64,000 nucleotides of DNA. Origin: Lewinellaceae bacterium. GTDB lineage: Bacteria; Bacteroidota; Bacteroidia; Chitinophagales; Saprospiraceae. The notes under the pieces were generated by a model. It ran no database searches. It was not told the origin of the DNA and was given only the letters and a program-made list of their open reading frames with translations. Location: contig JACJYP010000009.1 in NCBI GenBank assembly GCA_020636045.1, positions 62,001 to 126,000 of the forward strand. Direction: 5' to 3'. This document shows, in pieces, positions 41,834-50,203 of the stretch; positions within the stretch are counted from its first letter, which is position 1, and the number at the start of each line of letters is the position of its first letter. The position numbers were made by a program, and so were the translations under genes.

Positions 41834-43213
41834 TCACTGGCGAACCAGTTTTTTCAATTCGGTCTGCCGGCGCGCGGAGGATACCCATCTGTTTCCCAGC
41901 AGGATACCTTCCGGGTTTTGGGTAAAAGAAACATCTTTTAAAGGATTGCCGTTCAGTAAGATCAGGTCGGAGACGGCGCCTTCGGCGATGATCCCCATGT
42001 CGTCGCGGCCGAAAAAGCGGCCCGCCTGCACGGTGCCGGATCGCAAGGCCTCGTAAGGGCTCAGTCCCGCCGCTATCAGGTACTGCAATTCATGGTGAAT
42101 TGAAAAGCCCGGCACATTGAACACCTGCGGAGCATCCGAGCCCAGCAGCAGGCCGACGCCTTTTTGCTCGCATTTCAGGATCATTTGCCGCCGGATATTA
42201 CGAAACCGGATCATTTCCATGGAATCATAGCGCGGGTCGGACATGAGTTCGTTTTTTGTATTTGTCCAGTTTTTGATCTCTTTTTTGCTCATGTAGATCA
42301 TTTCGGGCTCCTGTTGCAGCATTTCAGCGCTCACATCGGGCGCAAACCATCGCTCGGCCAGCGATTGTGTCGGCACCACCCATATACCATGTGCGTACAA
42401 TGCCTCTACCAGCGCATCGATACCGGAGGTGTCGGCCCGGTCAGCGACAAACATGCCGAACAGCCCTGCCTCTTCTGCCGTCATTTGTCCGATGCCGGGA
42501 ACGAGGCTTTCAACAAACCCGTCCATGTGGTCGATGCTGGCGTAACCCGCTTCAATTGCGCCTTTAGCCCCCACCTGAAAGGGTACGTGGCCGGCAAAAG
42601 GCATGCTTTCTTTTTTTGCAGCCGCCACCATTGCGTCAAACACCGGAGGCGTAAGCCCCGGCATCAGCACTTTCAGGAAGTCATACCCGGCCCTTTTTTG
42701 TTCGATCACCGCTGCTCGCGCTTCTTCCGGCGTCCTGATGCTTTCTCCATCCAGCGGCGGCCCCGCCGTATAAAAACGGGGTCCGAAAACAGCGCCTTTT
42801 TGCAATAACTCCCTCAATTCGAGGTGCTTCGGGTGCCCCAGCATGCCGCGGATCGCAGTTACGCCATTGAGGGCGAACAAAGCCAGCACGCGCTGCATAT
42901 CGGCGATGTCATCGACGGGCGGTACGTGTGCGTGCATTTCTGTCAGACCCGGCATCAGAAACCTGCCTGCGCCATCGATCATGAGCGCGTCGGCCGGGAG
43001 CGGCACGGCAGCAGTATCGCCCAGGGCAATGATCCGGCCATCGCGGGCCACCACGGTCTGATGGAGCAAAACCGTATCGCGGTCCATCGGAAGCACCTGC
43101 ACATTGTAAAACACAATAGCGCCTTTCAGCGGCGGTATGTCAACCGGCTCCGGCCTTTTTTCAGAGCAGGAACTGAACAGTACGATGAAAAGCAGCAGGA
43201 AAAGGATTCTCAT
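41834..43213 (-). CDS. amidohydrolase family lipoprotein (imidazolonepropionase-like)
   Basis: A 459-residue predicted lipoprotein. The signal ends in LFSSC (Cys16) after MRILFLLLFIVL. The amidohydrolase-superfamily TIM barrel shows MPGLTEMHAHVPP (HxH metal motif), the Lys-bearing YDFLKVLMPGLTP, the FAGHVPF His, SIDHMDGF, and LLLGSDAPQVFNVPGFSIHHEL with the catalytic Asp. The end (GAVSDLILLNGNPLKDVSF) is the usual composite beta-domain. Such proteins hydrolyse cyclic amides or peptides (related to Xaa-Pro and Xaa-Arg dipeptidases); the substrate here is unknown. It faces outward from the inner or outer membrane. It is probably co-transcribed with the ndh gene 33 bases upstream. Confidence 0.88.
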   Translation of the reverse strand: MRILFLLLFIVLFSSCSEKRPEPVDIPPLKGAIVFYNVQVLPMDRDTVLLHQTVVARDGRIIALGDTAAVPLPADALMIDGAGRFLMPGLTEMHAHVPPVDDIADMQRVLALFALNGVTAIRGMLGHPKHLELRELLQKGAVFGPRFYTAGPPLDGESIRTPEEARAAVIEQKRAGYDFLKVLMPGLTPPVFDAMVAAAKKESMPFAGHVPFQVGAKGAIEAGYASIDHMDGFVESLVPGIGQMTAEEAGLFGMFVADRADTSGIDALVEALYAHGIWVVPTQSLAERWFAPDVSAEMLQQEPEMIYMSKKEIKNWTNTKNELMSDPRYDSMEMIRFRNIRRQMILKCEQKGVGLLLGSDAPQVFNVPGFSIHHELQYLIAAGLSPYEALRSGTVQAGRFFGRDDMGIIAEGAVSDLILLNGNPLKDVSFTQNPEGILLGNRWVSSARRQTELKKLVRQ

Positions 43214-43246
43214 ATCGGCAGTTTACAGGTAAAAATAATCGATACG

Positions 43247-44539
43247 TCACGGTTCGACGGCTGCCGGTTTTCTCCAGGGCTTGATCACCAGGCGCAGACT
43301 CTGGTCGTAAGTGATATAATTCCACACCCAATTGAGGAAAACGATGAGTTTGTTTCTCAGGCCCAGGAGTGAAAAAAGGTGTACGAAGAGCCAGACAAAC
43401 CAGGCGAAAGCGCCTTGAAAACGCCAGAACGGCAGATCTACCACTGCGCGGTTCCGGCCGATCGTGGCCATAGAACCCAGATCGCGATAGTGAAACGCAT
43501 CCGGTGCTTTGCCTTTTTCCAGGCGTTTGATATTGTCTGCCAGCAGACGGCCTTGCTGTATGGCTACCTGGGCGACCTGGGGGTGCCCTTTCGGGTAGTT
43601 ATGCTCCGTTTGGCAGGCGATGTCCCCGATCGCGAAGATGTTTTGCGTATCCACCACCCGGTTAATGTCATCCACTTTGATGCGGTTGCCTTTTGCGGAA
43701 GCGGCCTCGGGCAAGCCTTCGATCCGGTTCCCTACGATGCCGGCCGCCCAGATCACTTTATTTGCTCTGATACCTGTGCCGTCATTGAGGGTGACCTTTT
43801 CCCCATCGTAGTCGGTCACTATTTTATCGAGCCAGAGTTCTACCCCGAGTTCACGCAGAAATTGCTCCGCTTTTTTCGACGCCTGTTCCGACATGGTGCC
43901 GAGCAGACGGGGCTCGCCGTTGATCAGGTGAATATTGATCTCTTCCCGATTGAGGTCGCTGTAATCCTTTGCGATAATGTGTTTCTTCATTTCCGCCAGC
44001 GAGCCCGCTACTTCCACGCCGGTGGGGCCTCCGCCAACGATCACAATGTCGAGGTAGCGCTGCCGGTCTTCGTAATTGTCGGAGGTGACGGCGCGTTCAT
44101 AGTCGTCGAATATGGTGTTGCGCAGGTACAGCGCCTCGCTGACCGATTTCATCGGGATGGTGTTGGCGCGGATGTGTTCGTTGCCGTACCAGTTGGTATC
44201 CGCGCCAACCGCAAGCACCAGGTAATCGTAGCGAAGCCGGCCGATCTCGGTAACGATCTCATTTTGTTGGGGATCAACCGACAACAGCCTCGTCACCCGC
44301 ACAAAAACGTTGTTGTTTTTTTGAAACAACTTGCGCAAGGGGAAAACAATGCTGGACGGCTCCAGGCCTGCCATTGCTACCTGATAAAACAGGGGCTGGA
44401 ATTGGTGGTAGTTGTTTTTGTCAACCAGTACGACCTGGAAATTACCGCGCGATAATTTGCGCGCAACCGTCAACCCGCCGAATCCCGCACCGACGATCAC
44501 GATCCGCTTTTGTCCCGTATCGGGTATGTTGAATTTCAT
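43247..44539 (-). CDS. ndh: type II NADH dehydrogenase (NAD(P)/FAD-dependent oxidoreductase)
   Basis: A 430-residue flavoprotein that passes electrons from NADH to quinone without proton pumping. It has the FAD-binding VIVGAGFGGL motif near residue 14, the NAD-binding VIVGGGPTGVEVAG motif near 166, the GDIA motif in NIFAIGDIACQTE, and DKNNYHQFQPLFYQVA, which is typical of NDH-2. The C-terminal hydrophobic part (FAWFVWLFVHLFSLLGLRNK) is the membrane-anchoring amphipathic region. It is followed 33 bases later by the amidohydrolase lipoprotein gene. Confidence 0.92.
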   Translation of the reverse strand: MKFNIPDTGQKRIVIVGAGFGGLTVARKLSRGNFQVVLVDKNNYHQFQPLFYQVAMAGLEPSSIVFPLRKLFQKNNNVFVRVTRLLSVDPQQNEIVTEIGRLRYDYLVLAVGADTNWYGNEHIRANTIPMKSVSEALYLRNTIFDDYERAVTSDNYEDRQRYLDIVIVGGGPTGVEVAGSLAEMKKHIIAKDYSDLNREEINIHLINGEPRLLGTMSEQASKKAEQFLRELGVELWLDKIVTDYDGEKVTLNDGTGIRANKVIWAAGIVGNRIEGLPEAASAKGNRIKVDDINRVVDTQNIFAIGDIACQTEHNYPKGHPQVAQVAIQQGRLLADNIKRLEKGKAPDAFHYRDLGSMATIGRNRAVVDLPFWRFQGAFAWFVWLFVHLFSLLGLRNKLIVFLNWVWNYITYDQSLRLVIKPWRKPAAVEP

Positions 44540-44662
44540 GATTTTGTCGTCTGAAGCCTTGCTTGATACAAGGCCAATCCAAATGATATTCTGAATAATT
44601 AGAACGAATGCGGCGGGCTTTGGTTTTTATTTGGCACTCATATTTACTCCTTCCGATAAAAT

Positions 44663-44697
44663 AAAAAAAAGGCCCCTTCGCATGTTGCGAGGGGGCC
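44663..44697 (-). terminator. intrinsic terminator of the 182-residue barrel gene
   Basis: On the minus strand a stem of about 12 bp with one bulge (GGCCCC(C)TCGCA with TGCGAAGGGGCC, 44671-44697) is followed by eight Ts (44663-44670). Confidence 0.85.
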
Positions 44698-44733
44698 TGT
44701 GCCGAAGAATATTTTATTAAAACAAAGGCGATC

Positions 44734-45282
44734 TTACTCGGAGCCACCGCCGATGAATGCGGCTACACCGACGACCAGTCCGAAGGTATTCGTCGGGTCG
44801 TTATCATCCTTGGCCTTTTGGCTGTTGAAACCCAGACCGGCTTCGATAGCGACGTTCGAATTCAGGAAAAAATCGACTCCGGCCAGTACTCCGTAGCCAA
44901 AAAACGACTGCGAATCTGCGCCTTCTCCCGGGTCGATGCTACCGAATGATACGTTAGCCTGCCCGAAAAACCGCGACGAACCGGAATTGTTGAAGTAGTA
45001 CCGCGCCAAGGGACTGGCCGCGATCGAACTGCCATCGGCGTCGCCACCCAGGATGGTCAGGTTGATACTGCCGCCTACTGCAAACTGGTCCGACACGAAG
45101 AATGCCGCCATCGGCGCCACCGTGATGGTCGTCACGGTAAAGTCTTCGATAAAACCGGGATATTTGGTGGATGTAAATCCGGCGTTACCGCCGATCATCA
45201 CGGAGCCCTTCTGAGGCTGGGCCCATGCGTTCACACTTGCAAACAGCAAAACAGCGAGAAAGGGGAAGCATTTGATTTTCAT
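44734..45282 (-). CDS. outer-membrane beta-barrel protein
   Basis: A 182-residue protein with a signal peptide (MKIKCFPFLAVLLFASVNAWAQ). The mature part has alternating strands: VMIGGNAGFTSTKY, VAPMAAFFVSDQFAVGGSINL, PLARYYF, FFGQANVSFGS, FGYGVLAGVDFFLNSNVAIEAGLGFN and a Gly-rich end (LVVGVAAFIGGG). It resembles the small OmpX/PorT-like barrels of Bacteroidota. The start at 45282 (MKIKCFPF) is preferred over 45324 because the signal begins there. A TATCTTTG box lies about 45 bases upstream and a strong terminator follows, so it is monocistronic. Confidence 0.85.
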   Translation of the reverse strand: MKIKCFPFLAVLLFASVNAWAQPQKGSVMIGGNAGFTSTKYPGFIEDFTVTTITVAPMAAFFVSDQFAVGGSINLTILGGDADGSSIAASPLARYYFNNSGSSRFFGQANVSFGSIDPGEGADSQSFFGYGVLAGVDFFLNSNVAIEAGLGFNSQKAKDDNDPTNTFGLVVGVAAFIGGGSE

Positions 45283-45326
45283 AAGATAAGAGTGGTTTAG
45301 TGAACTGATTTTGGTAAGTTGCAAAT

Positions 45327-45334
45327 CAAAGATA
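45327..45334 (-). promoter_or_regulatory. predicted -7 box (TATCTTTG) for the 182-residue barrel gene
   Basis: The minus strand reads TATCTTTG, a full consensus match, 45 bases before the ATG at 45282. The leader would be about 38 bases. No -33 TTG at consensus spacing was seen. Confidence 0.5.
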
Positions 45335-45525
45335 ACTGTTTTTCAGATAGTTGTATCTTCTGCGCTCAATATTTTCGACAACCAAAATCCATGAATTTAC
45401 CATGCCCGATACGGCGTTTCCACCGCGTTTCGGGCATCTGCAAATTCAAATATATATTGTTAGAAAACTGTGGATTTTCTCCGGGTGCCGGTTTATCAAT
45501 GAAGAGAAATGGCAAGTGCGGCAGA

Positions 45526-46140
45526 CTATTGGTCGGGCACCCGGATGCCGGGAAATTCCCAGCCATAGCGCAATACTGCGAGTCGCAACCCGACCACTGA
45601 AAAAATGGAGAGCGTGGCAGCCAGCGGGGCGAACATGTCCCATCCGGCAAATACCAGATACAGTACGCCGCCGAGCATGGATGCCGACGCGTAGATGTCT
45701 TTACGAAAGATCAGGGGTATCTCGTTGAGCAATACATCGCGCACCACCCCGCCGAAACACCCGCTCACCATGCCCAGTGTTACGCAGATCGCCGGTCCCA
45801 GCTGCGCTTCCAGGCCCTTTTGAAGGCCTACGATGGTCGCAAATCCAAGTCCGACAGCATCGAACACCGCCAGCGGGCGGTTGAAGTGTCGCAGATACGG
45901 GCGTAAGACGAGGGTGAGTAAATAGGAAACAAAAATGACCGTGATCGCCTGCCGGTCTTTCAGCCAGGAGACCGGTGTGTTGCCGATCATGACGTCGCGG
46001 ATCGTACCCCCGCCGACGGCCGTGGCAAAAGTGATCACCAGCACGCCGAAAATATCGAGGCGTTTGTTCATCGCCGCCAATGCACCGGATATGGCAAATG
46101 ATGCCGTACCCAGCATTTCCATGATCTCTCTGAAAAGCAC
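45526..46140 (-). CDS. TRIC (UPF0126) family membrane channel protein
   Basis: A 204-residue protein of the trimeric intracellular cation channel / UPF0126 family (E. coli YadS and YicG). The family signature is MLGTASFAISGALAAMNKRLDIFGV with the GTIRD motif (AVGGGTIRDVMIG) repeated later as SGCFGGVVRDVLLNEIP, reflecting the internal duplication, with about seven membrane helices. The GTG at 46140 is chosen because it leaves ten residues before GTAxFAISG, as in the E. coli homologues; an ATG six codons later (46122) is also possible. It lies 47 bases downstream of the GT39 gene, in the same direction. Confidence 0.85.
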   Translation of the reverse strand: MLFREIMEMLGTASFAISGALAAMNKRLDIFGVLVITFATAVGGGTIRDVMIGNTPVSWLKDRQAITVIFVSYLLTLVLRPYLRHFNRPLAVFDAVGLGFATIVGLQKGLEAQLGPAICVTLGMVSGCFGGVVRDVLLNEIPLIFRKDIYASASMLGGVLYLVFAGWDMFAPLAATLSIFSVVGLRLAVLRYGWEFPGIRVPDQ

Positions 46141-46187
46141 GTCAGGACCGGAGTTTGCCCGAAAGGTATTGAAATAATTTTGCGCCG

Positions 46188-47849
46188 CTACTCCCCGGCG
46201 GGCAACACGGACGGCACTGAAAGGCATTCAAAAAAAACAAAACCTTCCTTCCGGTACAATTCGCGGCAGCCGGGCGTTTGCGGGAGCCCGCACAGGTCGG
46301 ACGTGCGCGCCACGAAAAACACCCTGGTGGGTTCGGCGCCGGGTTTCTGCCGCGCATAAAAGAACGGCGCATACGATTTGAATCCCACCGGTGTGATGTG
46401 GCATTCCTGGTCGCAGCGGCTTTCGTAGAATTCAATGGCAGCACGCTGTGTATGTTCTTCAATCTGGCAAAAGATGAACAAGGAAGACAGTGCTGTAAAA
46501 AGAGCGCCACCCGAAAAGGCCGCCTGCGCGCTCATCCAGGGCCGGTTGTTTTTCCAATAATACCAACCTGCAACAGAGGCGGCGGCCATGATGAGTCCCG
46601 GCGCCATCTGGGCCACTCCCCACTCGATACCGGAAGCCTTTGCCGCCAATGTGAAGACATCTTTTGCAAAAAAGCGGCCGGCAAACTCAAGTTGCCGCTC
46701 CAGCGAGGGGAGAAACAGCGCAACAAGCCCCCAAAAAACACCGATCACCGGCAGGAGATAGCCCGTGATCCGGGGCTGCACATCCCAGCGGACGGCGCGC
46801 CAGATGGTCACGGACCCCAGATACGTCAAGGGGAAAAAGCACAAAGAAGAATAATGTACTGCGTCGGAGCGGGTCAGGCTGATGAGCAAAAAACCCACCC
46901 AGAAAAGCAACTGCATCCAGGTCACCAGATCGGAGCGCATGCAGGCTGCCAGGGTATTCGATTCGAGCAGTTCGTCGGTGGATTGTTTGTCGCCCCAAAG
47001 GTTGGGTAGTGCAAAAACAGATGCCGGAAAACAGCCCAGTAGCAAGATGAGGGCCTGGTTTCCCCAGAAACCGCTCGCATGATCACCGGAAATAGAAAAA
47101 TGCCGGATCTGGCTGTTCGTAAAATGCCGTATAAAATCCGCACCGTGGAGTGCCGCGCCTATGCCGATCCACACCAGGGCGATCGCCCATGCCGCTGCGG
47201 TAAAAAGCGCCAGGTGCTTCAGATATCCTTTCCCCCGGAAGCGATAGCGCGCCCAGTACAAGCCCAGCACCAGCATGACGATCACATAGGCCATAAATCC
47301 CATGGTCATGATCGCCATCCCCAGCAAACCGCCGCCCACGATCATGTATTTATACTTCTGCCAAAAGGTGGCCGGCGCTTTTGCCGTCAGAAATTGCCAG
47401 CGAAACTCGATAAAACCGTACAATCCGCAAAAAACGAGCAGATTGAACCAGGGATCGATCATGCCGCTGCGGAAATAAAAATGCGGCAACAGACTGCCCA
47501 GCCACGCAAGCACCCAGATCCACGCAAACATGCGGTCGTGCAGACGACTGCCAAGCCGAAACACCAGCAACAAGGTAATGAGACCGCATATGGCATTGGG
47601 AAAACGCGCGGCAAATTCGTTCACTCCAAAGACCTGCATGGAGATTGCCTGCGACCAGATGAACATCGGCGGACTGTCCCAATAGGGCTGAAATCCGATC
47701 TGGGGTCTTACCCATTCGCCCGTGACCAGCATTTCTCTGGCGCACTCTGCCGAATTGACCTCATACTGGTCAAACAGATGTACCGCCCCCAGAAATGGGA
47801 AGAAAAACAATATTGCCAGCCCGAATACGAGTAAGTAGTCGCGTCGCAT
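46188..47849 (-). CDS. GT39-like (ArnT/PMT) glycosyltransferase
   Basis: A 553-residue polytopic membrane glycosyltransferase using a polyprenyl-phosphate sugar donor. The first loop carries YEVNSAECAREMLVTGEW, containing the acidic residues that in ArnT-like enzymes act in catalysis. It is followed by YWDSPPMFIW, the dozen hydrophobic segments expected of this fold, and a periplasmic C-terminal tail with several Cys. The acceptor is unknown (lipid or protein). It is part of a minus-strand set: GHMP kinase, ABC permease, this gene, TRIC. Confidence 0.85.
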   Translation of the reverse strand: MRRDYLLVFGLAILFFFPFLGAVHLFDQYEVNSAECAREMLVTGEWVRPQIGFQPYWDSPPMFIWSQAISMQVFGVNEFAARFPNAICGLITLLLVFRLGSRLHDRMFAWIWVLAWLGSLLPHFYFRSGMIDPWFNLLVFCGLYGFIEFRWQFLTAKAPATFWQKYKYMIVGGGLLGMAIMTMGFMAYVIVMLVLGLYWARYRFRGKGYLKHLALFTAAAWAIALVWIGIGAALHGADFIRHFTNSQIRHFSISGDHASGFWGNQALILLLGCFPASVFALPNLWGDKQSTDELLESNTLAACMRSDLVTWMQLLFWVGFLLISLTRSDAVHYSSLCFFPLTYLGSVTIWRAVRWDVQPRITGYLLPVIGVFWGLVALFLPSLERQLEFAGRFFAKDVFTLAAKASGIEWGVAQMAPGLIMAAASVAGWYYWKNNRPWMSAQAAFSGGALFTALSSLFIFCQIEEHTQRAAIEFYESRCDQECHITPVGFKSYAPFFYARQKPGAEPTRVFFVARTSDLCGLPQTPGCRELYRKEGFVFFECLSVPSVLPAGE

Positions 47850-47912
47850 ACATTCAGGGAAACAACTGGTTCAGCATTTTGGTTGACTCAATCTATTCAG
47901 GGTTGTGATCGT

Positions 47913-49142
47913 TCAGGCGTCCTTGCGCGTTGCCAGTGATTCTCCGATCACATTCAACGACAACACCACCAGACAAATAGACAACCCGGGAGGCAACGAA
48001 ATCCACCAGGCTGTGGGAGCGGAACGCGCGCTGTTGAGCAGCGTCCCCCACGATTTGCCCATCAGTTCGCCACCCCCGAAACCGAGAAATGACAACGACG
48101 CTTCCAGCACGATGGCCTCGCCCACGCCGATGGCAAAAACGATCAGCGTGGGGCCGATCGCATTGGGCAAAGCATGGCGAAGCAATACCCGCCATTCGGA
48201 AAATCCGAGTCCGCGCGCTGCAGCAATATAATCGAGTTCGCGGATGCGCAACAACTCTGCCCTGACGAACCGCGCAGGCGCCGTCCAGCTCATCAGCCCG
48301 AGCAGCATGATCATGAGCCAGATCGACTGCCCCTTCGGAGAAAGTGCTGCGACGACAATGATAAAAATAAGTTTGGGGATCGACATGAACAACTCGGCCA
48401 GACGCATGATCAGCAGATCGGCGGGAACAGCCACCGTTTTGCCCAATACCGGTATTTTGGCAAATACTGCGCCCAGCAAATTGAATGCGATCAAAATGCC
48501 CGTAAAAAGCAGTGCGCTGATGACCCATTCGTATTGCCCGCCTTCCTGCCCTAACGCATACTGGCGTGCGATAAAGGCATAAAACCAGGCCACCGGTAAA
48601 CCCAGCACCGTGCCCCACAGCCGCCCCTGCCTGACCCGGAGATGATCGTCGCCGAAAAAACCGGCGAGGGCGCCCAGGATCAGGCCGATACCGACCGCCA
48701 TGCTCATCGCGGCAAGGCCCGTCTGTATGGAGATGCGGGCGCCGGACACCAATCCTGCCGCAACATCCCGGCCACTGTCATCGGTACCCAGCCAGTGCCG
48801 GAATCGCCCCGGCAAGCCGGTGTGTACCTCGCCGGGTTTGGCCAGCACCATCAGCGGGTGCCGCTCTATTTCGCCGGGCGAGAACGGAACAGGGGCAAAT
48901 ACCGCTGCGTCGTAAGGAAAAGTACGCCACAGGCCGTTGATGCGGATGGAGTCCAGCACCGGATGTTTGAATGGAATATCGGTCGATACCCAAATTTTTC
49001 GTAGCCCTGGCCAAAAAGTCTCGCCGCCAATGCGGCAGTACAAGGGTTGCCCGTTTGCCAAAAAATCCCGCGCCAGCGCCATGAACAACAACACTGCAAG
49101 CACCCAAAATGCCGGTTTTATTTTTTTTATGGTTTTGATCAT
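47913..49142 (-). CDS. ABC transporter permease, DppC/OppC-like
   Basis: A 409-residue permease of peptide-type ABC importers. After an N-terminal helix and a long extracytoplasmic region (about 30-110) come GTDDSGRDVAAGLVSGARISIQTG, the canonical DppC signature, then five helices and the EAA loop region LRIRELDYIAAARGLGFSEWRVLLRHALPNAIGP. It is longer than typical DppC because of an insertion between the signature and later helices (about 170-220). No DppA, DppB or ATPase partner is in the window, so the complete transporter must be encoded elsewhere. It starts 30 bases after the GHMP kinase stop. Confidence 0.88.
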   Translation of the reverse strand: MIKTIKKIKPAFWVLAVLLFMALARDFLANGQPLYCRIGGETFWPGLRKIWVSTDIPFKHPVLDSIRINGLWRTFPYDAAVFAPVPFSPGEIERHPLMVLAKPGEVHTGLPGRFRHWLGTDDSGRDVAAGLVSGARISIQTGLAAMSMAVGIGLILGALAGFFGDDHLRVRQGRLWGTVLGLPVAWFYAFIARQYALGQEGGQYEWVISALLFTGILIAFNLLGAVFAKIPVLGKTVAVPADLLIMRLAELFMSIPKLIFIIVVAALSPKGQSIWLMIMLLGLMSWTAPARFVRAELLRIRELDYIAAARGLGFSEWRVLLRHALPNAIGPTLIVFAIGVGEAIVLEASLSFLGFGGGELMGKSWGTLLNSARSAPTAWWISLPPGLSICLVVLSLNVIGESLATRKDA

Positions 49143-49172
49143 ATTTCGTTTCCAAAGGTTTCCGGGCGGGTA

Positions 49173-50054
49173 TTATTCGAAAGGAAATACCAGCGGGTAC
49201 AGTTCAGCCAGCCATTGAGTCGCTTCTTTATCTGCGGCAAAGCCCAGAAAATAACCGCCACCGCCAGCGCCGCAGATCTTCAACAGCAGTTTTTCCTGTT
49301 CGAGGCAGCGCTGCCACACCGGGCGGACAGATGCCGGGATCATGGGCTCAAAGTACTCAAATTGAAAGCGGGATACCAACTCTGCATTTGCCCAAAAGTC
49401 GCGGAACCGGGCCGTCTTCCAGGATTCGAGCATCGCTTCATGTGCAGGCAGATACCCGGCTCGTAACTTTTCCGCAAACACACCGCTGCTGCTCTGTTCC
49501 AGAAACCACTTCACCAGTGGGCCCGTACGGCGCGGAAGGCGCGTATCGAGTAAAAAGACGTGCACTCCACCGGAATCGGGTTTTATATCGGCAATTTCTA
49601 CCTGCGTTTTATTGCGGATCAGGAGGGGTCGGCCGAGGTAACTGGTCAGTGGATCGATGCCGGAACTCGCTCCGTGAAAAAACCGCTCCATCTGCGCGAG
49701 ATCAGTTTTTAATACGCTGAGGTCGTCCGTTTTGGCCTTGCAATACCTGTCGTAAACAGCGGCGCACAAGGCCCCGGAACTCCCCAAACCATAGCCTGTG
49801 GGTATGTTCGACAGGAAATACATACCCCGTTCCAGGTCCGTGCGAAAGGCATCCGTGTCGAGCGAACCCAGGCCCGCCAGTTCATCGCTGCCGGCAAAAC
49901 GCAACAGGGTTTCATCGGGGTCCTGAACAGGACGGTCCGCTGCCCGAAAAGCTGTCCGCAGGCAATACTTCTGCACAGGCATTGCCAGGGCAGAAGCGCC
50001 CAGTAACAATACATGCTCGCCGAAAAGCAACAATTTGGCCGGAAATGATCGCAC
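49173..50054 (-). CDS. GHMP family kinase, mevalonate-kinase-like
   Basis: A 293-residue small-molecule kinase. FPAKLLLFGEHVLLLGASALAMPV at the N terminus and PTGYGLGSSGALCAAVYDRY (the GHMP P-loop) are the defining motifs, with the late KICGAGGGGYFLGF C-terminal motif. The closest group is Bacteroidota mevalonate-kinase-like proteins; the phosphate acceptor is not provable from sequence. The frame is open to 50198, but the upstream 48 residues match nothing. The GTG at 50054, one residue before RSFPAKLLLFGEH, is preferred. It faces gcvP across a 149-base divergent region. Confidence 0.8.
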   Translation of the reverse strand: MRSFPAKLLLFGEHVLLLGASALAMPVQKYCLRTAFRAADRPVQDPDETLLRFAGSDELAGLGSLDTDAFRTDLERGMYFLSNIPTGYGLGSSGALCAAVYDRYCKAKTDDLSVLKTDLAQMERFFHGASSGIDPLTSYLGRPLLIRNKTQVEIADIKPDSGGVHVFLLDTRLPRRTGPLVKWFLEQSSSGVFAEKLRAGYLPAHEAMLESWKTARFRDFWANAELVSRFQFEYFEPMIPASVRPVWQRCLEQEKLLLKICGAGGGGYFLGFAADKEATQWLAELYPLVFPFE

Positions 50055-50203
50055 GAATGCAAAAGTGCAAATTCGGAACGATTCAGCGCGCGAAAAAAGA
50101 GCGGCGCAAACCAAAGCAGGACAGATCAGGACTCCCAAACAATCTATACCTTCGCGCTGTTTTTTGAGCCTTACTAAAAAATACTCTCGGAGACACACCC
50201 ACT

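Noticed and set aside
50055..50198. 48-residue N-terminal extension of the GHMP kinase
   Set aside because: The added residues match nothing and cover the divergent promoter region with gcvP; GTG 50054 begins right at the family start.
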